Shown: positions 59,800-64,000 of the stretch, in pieces
How the letters are laid out: the number at the start of each line of letters is the position of its first letter
How positions within the stretch are numbered: the first letter of the stretch is position 1
From: Candidatus Melainabacteria bacterium
GTDB taxonomy: Bacteria; Cyanobacteriota; Vampirovibrionia; Obscuribacterales; Obscuribacteraceae
Reading direction: 5' to 3'
Assembly: GCA_016716405.1 (NCBI GenBank)
Contig: JADJWK010000001.1
Coordinates: forward strand, 310,001-374,000
DNA length: 64,000 nt
The notes under the pieces: model-generated
Databases searched by the model: none
What the model saw: the letters and a program-made list of their open reading frames with translations, nothing else
Told to the model about the DNA's origin: nothing
Translations under genes and position numbers: made by a program

Positions 59800-60825
59800 A
59801 TGGAAACTGCCACTGACAGAAATCAAGCCAGTGAGTTTTTCATGGGCCTTTATCAGCACTTATTCGAGCGTGCCTTAACTAATGCAGTCGGCGATAAGCA
59901 GCGATGGGATGACCGGGTCAAGACCTTCTTGACCCTCGGTCTCCTTGACTTTCAATCCGCTTCCACATTGAAGCCCAGGCCGCTGTTCGACGAGTTCGTC
60001 GAAGACGAGCACGGTGAGCGTATCTATGTCTTCCCAGACAGCCAGCTCGACGAGCCCAACTGGCGTCGCCGGCTGGCTCGAAGGCTCAGGGCGCCCCGTC
60101 CGAGCACATGGACCAATCACCGCCTTGAGATTCACCGCGACCAGATCGAAGATGACAGGTATCGGCTAGATATTGCCAGAGTGCTTGCCTACAAGTGGCT
60201 CGTTGTCCTCGATCCCGGCCAAATGGAAATGAGGCTCATGTCGCTAATGAATGTAGAGACGCTCGAATATTGCCTCGACACATTTCGGTTCAACGACCTC
60301 AACGCCTCGAGCATCGGCTCGGTGGTTTTGAGCCGCATCACAAGCGCGTTGTTCAAGAAGAACGAGATGATCGAGCGGAGGCTGGGGTGTTTCAACGAAA
60401 GGACGGCCGTCATAATGGGCGAGGTTGCAGAAAACATCGCCCGGGTCTGCCAAGCAATCCTGGCGAAGTACCGGCTTGAAGCGCTGGCAGAACTCTCTGC
60501 CACAAATGCCGAATGCGACGCGGCGCTAGCCAATCATCGTCCTGAGGACGAGCTTCGTCGCGCCAGGAGGCTGCTTGCCGAGCTGGGAACCCGCGATGCA
60601 AATCCGGAGTCGAGCTTCCGGTTGACCGTCAATCGCAAACTGGCCAGGCGAAAAGCTGCCCGCATGCGGCTGGCCCGCATGCGGCGTCTCCACAAGTCAG
60701 GCTTTGCCCTCTGGATTGCCTCTCGCCTGGGTCTCGTGGCAGGATCCCTGCTCGTACTCTTGCAGGTGAGAGTGGGGAAGAGCGGACGCACCATAACCGA
60801 ACTCATCAGCGGCTTGCTGAATTGA
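59800..60825 (+). CDS. Hypothetical protein with C-terminal membrane helix
   Basis: This is 341 residues; AAGGAGG lies 8 nt before ATG 59800. The sequence is helical with many Arg, Glu and Leu (NWRRRLARRLRAPRPSTW, LRRARRLLAELGTRDANP). One membrane helix lies near the C-terminus (about 305-325, GFALWIASRLGLVAGSLLVLL), after a strongly basic stretch (LARRKAARMRLARMRRLHKS). No domain is recognised. It follows the FtsH-like gene by 38 bp and may be its partner or substrate adaptor; that is inference from position only. Confidence 0.7.
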   Translation: METATDRNQASEFFMGLYQHLFERALTNAVGDKQRWDDRVKTFLTLGLLDFQSASTLKPRPLFDEFVEDEHGERIYVFPDSQLDEPNWRRRLARRLRAPRPSTWTNHRLEIHRDQIEDDRYRLDIARVLAYKWLVVLDPGQMEMRLMSLMNVETLEYCLDTFRFNDLNASSIGSVVLSRITSALFKKNEMIERRLGCFNERTAVIMGEVAENIARVCQAILAKYRLEALAELSATNAECDAALANHRPEDELRRARRLLAELGTRDANPESSFRLTVNRKLARRKAARMRLARMRRLHKSGFALWIASRLGLVAGSLLVLLQVRVGKSGRTITELISGLLN

Positions 60826-60844
60826 GATGTGCCTGGCCACAGGG

Positions 60845-60872
60845 GAGGGGCTTTCTCTCTGGAGGGCCCCTC
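60845..60872 (+). promoter_or_regulatory. Leader hairpin before the gene at 60917
   Basis: GAGGGGC (60845-60851) pairs with GCCCCTC (60866-60872). No T-tract. It lies 45 nt before the ATG. Confidence 0.4.
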
Positions 60873-60916
60873 AAGCAAGCCCAAACCCAATCGATAACCC
60901 GAAGGGAAACTACATC

Positions 60917-61156
60917 ATGGATATCAACGATCGAAAAATCGAAGAAGAATGCGTGCGCACATGCAGCAAAGACGGTTTTGACGATAAGGGCGCCAGGGAG
61001 AATCTCTGGTTCCGCAAGCACGAAGCCGAGCTGATGGAGGCCGCGCGGGCCAGAAAGGCGAAAGCCGCAGGCGAGAGCAAGCGAGAGTGCGGCGACACGG
61101 ACAGCCACGATAGCACTCCGTTGAGCGAAACCTGCAAGTTCCCAGCGTCTTCTTGA
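60917..61156 (+). CDS. Small hydrophilic protein with four cysteines, 79 residues
   Basis: The start is ATG 60917 with AAGGG upstream; a longer in-frame start crosses the hairpin. The protein is charged (DINDRKIEEECVRTCSKDGF, EAELMEAARARKAKAAG) with Cys at 12, 16, 58 and 73. No domain is recognised. It sits between the FtsH-like cluster genes. Confidence 0.55.
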   Translation: MDINDRKIEEECVRTCSKDGFDDKGARENLWFRKHEAELMEAARARKAKAAGESKRECGDTDSHDSTPLSETCKFPASS

Positions 61157-61180
61157 TCGAAAAGAAGCACTGGAAACCAT

Positions 61181-61209
61181 GTGAAGGGGCTTTTCGCAAG
61201 CCCCTTCAC
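61181..61209 (+). promoter_or_regulatory. Leader hairpin before the gene at 61232
   Basis: A perfect 12-bp stem (61181-61192 with 61198-61209), 5-nt loop. No T-tract. It lies 14 nt before the ribosome-binding site of the next gene. Confidence 0.5.
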
Positions 61210-61231
61210 GACTTACGAAGGAGATTACGTC

Positions 61232-61594
61232 ATGGAAATTACTTTGTCTATGATAGCAGTGTGCGCGACAATAACGGTGCTCACATTTGCGGCAAGCGCC
61301 CAACACTGGGTACTTTGCCTGCGTATCGAGCGCTCGTGGAAGGAGCCGACTCCGACAAACCCGCAGGAACGTGCCCGCCGCGAGCGCAGGCGGCTCAGGT
61401 CCGGGATTGCGGTTGTGATCGGCTACGCATTGGTAATGGTTCTTACCAACATGATGCACCAATGGATCGGTATCTCGGGTAGTATCACGATTCCCTTCAT
61501 ATTGGCGGTGTCTGTTGCATTTATTGCCACTAACATCAGGAATGTTATCCACTACTGGCGCATTTCCGAAGTGGAGTTCCAGAGGAATTCCTGA
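61232..61594 (+). CDS. Small membrane protein, 120 residues
   Basis: AAGGAGA lies before ATG 61232; a longer in-frame start lies inside the hairpin. Three helices are predicted (LSMIAVCATITVLTFAAS, SGIAVVIGYALVMVLTNMM, ITIPFILAVSVAFIATNI) with a basic loop (ERARRERRRLR) between the first two. No domain is recognised. It lies in the FtsH-like cluster. Confidence 0.6.
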   Translation: MEITLSMIAVCATITVLTFAASAQHWVLCLRIERSWKEPTPTNPQERARRERRRLRSGIAVVIGYALVMVLTNMMHQWIGISGSITIPFILAVSVAFIATNIRNVIHYWRISEVEFQRNS

Positions 61595-61754
61595 CCCGCC
61601 CGAGGCGGCTGTCTAGCTGGAATGTCAGTACAGATGAGACGCTTCAGCAATTCTTGTTGAAGCGTCTCATCTGTGGAGCCAAGGTTGAGATCGAACTGAC
61701 CTGCTTTAGGATCGCGCCGCATAAACACAGGATCTATGAATATGGAGGAGTATC

Positions 61755-62576
61755 ATGACACGTCAACTAAACAGCATGAGAGCCTCTCTGGCGCGGCTCA
61801 ACCCGACACGTCGAGAAGACATCTTGAAGCAGGCGGCCGAATGGATTGACGCCGCAGCAGCGCTGGAGGAAGTGAAACAACGCGGACTGATTATTGTTGG
61901 TTTTATGGGCTCGGCCCGCGAGCATAACCACACTAAGGAAGCATGCCTGCTTATCGAGGAGATTGCCAGCCGGCTGGGACCCAGGTTCGCGGTCCTTACC
62001 GGCGGTGGAGACGCAGTAATGGCCGCCAATCGTGGTGCCAGAACGGGAGGATCATTCTCTATCGGACTCAATCTTCTGGCGCCCAGAACGCCGGAGCAAC
62101 GACCGAATGAATATCTGGACCTGGCCATGCCGCACTCCGGCTTCGGACACAGGCTCGACAATTTCCTCACTTATGCCGATATCATCGTCATGGGAATCGG
62201 AGGATATGGCACCGATCTCGAAGAAGTTTTCTACCGCCAGTGCATCCAGGTGGCAACTCACAGGGAAATCCCGCTTGTCTATCTGAAACCCAGCTTCTGG
62301 CGAGGCAAGCTCGACCTGATTCGCCAGCAGCTCGAGAGCAAGCTCATAAGTCCCGAAGACCTGCGCATGCTTCATATGATCGCAGAAGACTCCGACCTTT
62401 CAGGCAATGGAGCGCTGACCGGAATCGACAGGCAGTTGTTTCATGTCAGCGAAGAAGGAAAAACCGAGGCGGATCGCGCCACCGGACTGATTATGCAATT
62501 GGCGGCCGGAGCAGCGAGTCCAATCGTCTGGACCGATCCAGACGGGGGGCAAAGGAACCATGGAATCTCTATTTGA
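61755..62576 (+). CDS. LOG-family (lysine-decarboxylase-like fold) protein
   Basis: This is 273 residues; GGAGGAG lies before ATG 61755. The two LOG motifs are present in altered form: TGGGDAVMAANRGA (82-95) for PGGGxGxMGA and GIGGYGTDLEEVFYR (147-161) for PGGxGTxxEE. These proteins are nucleotide-5'-monophosphate phosphoribohydrolases or nucleotide-binding proteins. The lengths before and after the motifs exceed those of short LOG proteins, and the C-terminus is long and polar. Its end overlaps the TerC gene start by 17 nt, so the two are coupled. Confidence 0.75.
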   Translation: MTRQLNSMRASLARLNPTRREDILKQAAEWIDAAAALEEVKQRGLIIVGFMGSAREHNHTKEACLLIEEIASRLGPRFAVLTGGGDAVMAANRGARTGGSFSIGLNLLAPRTPEQRPNEYLDLAMPHSGFGHRLDNFLTYADIIVMGIGGYGTDLEEVFYRQCIQVATHREIPLVYLKPSFWRGKLDLIRQQLESKLISPEDLRMLHMIAEDSDLSGNGALTGIDRQLFHVSEEGKTEADRATGLIMQLAAGAASPIVWTDPDGGQRNHGISI

Positions 62577-63294
62577 TCCAGGGGTGTGGGCAGCGCTTCT
62601 GATGCTGACCACGCTCGAAATCGTGCTTGGTATCGACAATATAATCTTCATCAGCATCCTGGCCGGCAAGGTCCCTCTGGAGAAACAACCGCGCACTCGA
62701 ACTGTCGGGCTGGCGGCAGCCATGGTGAGCCGGATTCTTCTCCTCTTCTCTCTGTCCTGGATGATGTCTCTGACGCTGCCCATTTTGACGCTTCCTGTTC
62801 TGGCGCACTCCATATCCGGACGAGACCTGATCCTCTTTCTGGGCGGTTTGTTCCTTATCTGGAAGAGCATCAAGGAGATTCATGAGTTTGCCGGCGAGCG
62901 CGGGCAAAGCCACAAAGATAGTGGCAGCTCGAGGGTGACCACCGTGATTGCTCAAATCATGATGATCGATCTTGTTTTCTCTCTCGACTCCGTAATAACG
63001 GCGGTCGGCATGGTCAACAACCTGCCGGTCATGGTGGCGGCAATCATCATCTCCGTCTCTTGCATGATGTTTGCGGCAGGTTCAATCAGCGCATTCGTCA
63101 ATAGACATCCCACCATGAGAATGCTGGCGCTGGCCTTCCTCCTGCTCATCGGAGTCGTGCTGGCAGCTGACGGAGTGGGGCTACATATCTCCAAGAGCTA
63201 TGTCTATTTCGCCATGGCTTTTTCATTCGCTGTCGAGATGCTCAACATCCGTATCCAGGCAAGAAAACCGATAAGCCACGCCACTACACAATAA
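62560..63294 (+). CDS. TerC-family integral membrane protein
   Basis: This is 244 residues with about seven membrane helices. The conserved acidic residues of TerC are in LEIVLGIDNIIFI and IDLVFSLDSVITAVGM, the family's paired motifs. Members export metal ions such as manganese and are linked to metal supply of exported enzymes and to tellurite resistance. It overlaps the LOG-like gene by 17 nt and precedes a secreted protein by 12 nt. Confidence 0.9.
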   Translation: MESLFDPGVWAALLMLTTLEIVLGIDNIIFISILAGKVPLEKQPRTRTVGLAAAMVSRILLLFSLSWMMSLTLPILTLPVLAHSISGRDLILFLGGLFLIWKSIKEIHEFAGERGQSHKDSGSSRVTTVIAQIMMIDLVFSLDSVITAVGMVNNLPVMVAAIIISVSCMMFAAGSISAFVNRHPTMRMLALAFLLLIGVVLAADGVGLHISKSYVYFAMAFSFAVEMLNIRIQARKPISHATTQ

Positions 63295-63306
63295 AGGAGT
63301 CGATCA

Positions 63307-63936
63307 ATGAAACAGTCAATAAACCATTTAGTCATCCTTTGCTCGGCAGTCTTGGTTCTCACACCACTGGCAGTCCGAGCAGAGCAACAGCAAGGCGAAG
63401 CAACGGGCAAGAACTTTCCTGCGATCCAGCACTCCTATGAGCACATTGAAGACACAACTGTCAGAGCCTTACAGGGAGCTATTATCGACGCCGGTCTGAA
63501 TGCCATCGTATATGGGCATGAAGGCTCAACGACCAATGTCATGGACAATTCTGTTGTCTACGTGTACAGGCACGCCAGCACTCTCTTAAAGAGTCCCAAT
63601 GGCGCCGTTTTTGCATACTCCGGCTCGACAACGATCGCCCAAAGCGGGATTGTGCTCTGCAGCGGCAGATCCGACGAGAGTAACTCCAACTACGGCGATT
63701 TATACGCCAGAGTGACCGCCTCGAAGAGCTCGGTCGTTCATGCTGAGTATGGCTGCTCGATTGAAGCATTGAGTGGAGCGATCGTCTATGCCAACAACGC
63801 TCGGGTTGTGGCACGCCGAGGTTCTTATATCGCGGCTTCCGGAAACACTCATATCAGCGCCGAGAAAGGAGCCGTAATCGAATCGTACGGCAAGAACGTC
63901 ACTATCGAGCTGACCGATAACACGAAAGGAACCTGA
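63307..63936 (+). CDS. Secreted repeat-structured (beta-solenoid-like) protein
   Basis: This is 209 residues with AAAGGAG upstream. A signal peptide covers 1-25 (LVILCSAVLVLTPLAVRA). The mature part is made of short beta-like repeats of about 10-16 residues rich in Ala, Gly, Ser, Val and Tyr (AIVYGHEGSTTNVMDNS, AVFAYSGSTTIAQSG, AIVYANNARVVARRGS), as in polymorphic-toxin or bactofilin-like solenoids. No known domain. It is in the same run as the TerC gene (12-bp gap). Confidence 0.65.
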   Translation: MKQSINHLVILCSAVLVLTPLAVRAEQQQGEATGKNFPAIQHSYEHIEDTTVRALQGAIIDAGLNAIVYGHEGSTTNVMDNSVVYVYRHASTLLKSPNGAVFAYSGSTTIAQSGIVLCSGRSDESNSNYGDLYARVTASKSSVVHAEYGCSIEALSGAIVYANNARVVARRGSYIAASGNTHISAEKGAVIESYGKNVTIELTDNTKGT

Positions 63937-63937
63937 C

Positions 63938-64000
63938 ATGGACCTCATAAATCCATCAAATACAAACGAGGCGGCTCGTGAAATCCTGGTCCGTTACGCC
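63938..64000 (+). CDS. Start of a gene cut by the window end
   Basis: ATG 63938 with AAAGGA 8 nt upstream opens a frame of 21 codons (MDLINPSNTNEAAREILVRY) to the window edge. The gene start overlaps the cluster of the TerC gene by position. No function can be read. Confidence 0.55.
   Translation, partial: MDLINPSNTNEAAREILVRYA

Overview
This window comes from a GC-rich bacterial chromosome. Almost every gene has a cytosolic or envelope role, with no rRNA, tRNA, CRISPR array, transposase or phage structural block. The mix is housekeeping enzymes (MnmG, PyrB, PyrC, M17, M24, M13 and M48 peptidases, CrcB/DUF190, TerC, MscS), LysM proteins, TPR proteins whose repeats have the 'G-F-EAQKVYEK-LAI' style, and many lineage-specific orphans. 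My best guess is a non-photosynthetic cyanobacterial relative (Melainabacteria/Obscuribacterales type). That is an inference from protein style only and is weak.

Layout. 1-1.3 kb: end of an MFS transporter and a secreted proline-rich protein. 1.5-6.2 kb (minus): a small TPR protein, an M13 metallopeptidase, then an ABC-2 export pair. 7.1-9.9 kb (plus): coiled-coil protein, DUF2157-type membrane protein, orphan. 10-11.3 kb (minus): thioredoxin-fold protein without CxxC and an HExxH protein. 11.6-14.2 kb (plus): TPR protein and a LysM protein with an Ala/His-rich repeat tail, driven by a textbook promoter. 14.2-19.4 kb (minus): a four-module MshEN-like/TPR protein, a secreted orphan, mnmG. 19.5-26.5 kb (plus): CYCGC-type protein, M48 protease, coiled-coil orphan, HELFH protein, DUF393-like protein. 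26.6-27.8 kb (minus): MurF-like protein with a ruined P-loop and a 60-aa peptide. 28-30.5 kb (plus): TPR membrane protein and two orphans. 30.6-31.8 kb (minus): MSOX/SolA-type oxidase. 31.9-35.3 kb (plus): pyrB-pyrC, a membrane protein and a P-loop kinase. 35.3-37.0 kb (minus): crcB, DUF190 and an APH-type kinase. 37.1-37.6 kb: a gene remnant with an in-frame stop and a 41-bp tandem repeat. 37.8-39.8 kb (minus): three genes separated by terminators. 39.9-44.4 kb: APH-type kinase (plus), then M24, M17 and MscS (minus). 44.8-50.9 kb (plus): MocR regulator, LRR protein, 72-aa peptide coupled to a second MocR regulator, LysM/Gly-rich protein. 51.3-55.2 kb: two orphans (plus), then a minus cluster ending in a FolD-like gene. 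55.6-57.1 kb (plus): a third MocR regulator. 57.5-64 kb (plus): a probable long operon of FtsH-like protease, orphans, LOG-family protein, TerC, a secreted protein and a gene cut by the window end.

Main points of interest. Two of three MocR regulators lack the PLP-binding lysine. FolD-like, MurF-like, FtsH-like and DUF393-like proteins each lack hallmark residues of their families. Four genes have a -10-like hexamer 6-8 nt before the start codon and no visible Shine-Dalgarno, which suggests leaderless mRNAs. Two inverted repeats at 47.5 kb interlock as a pseudoknot would. A remnant of an MshEN-type protein is interrupted by an in-frame TAA.
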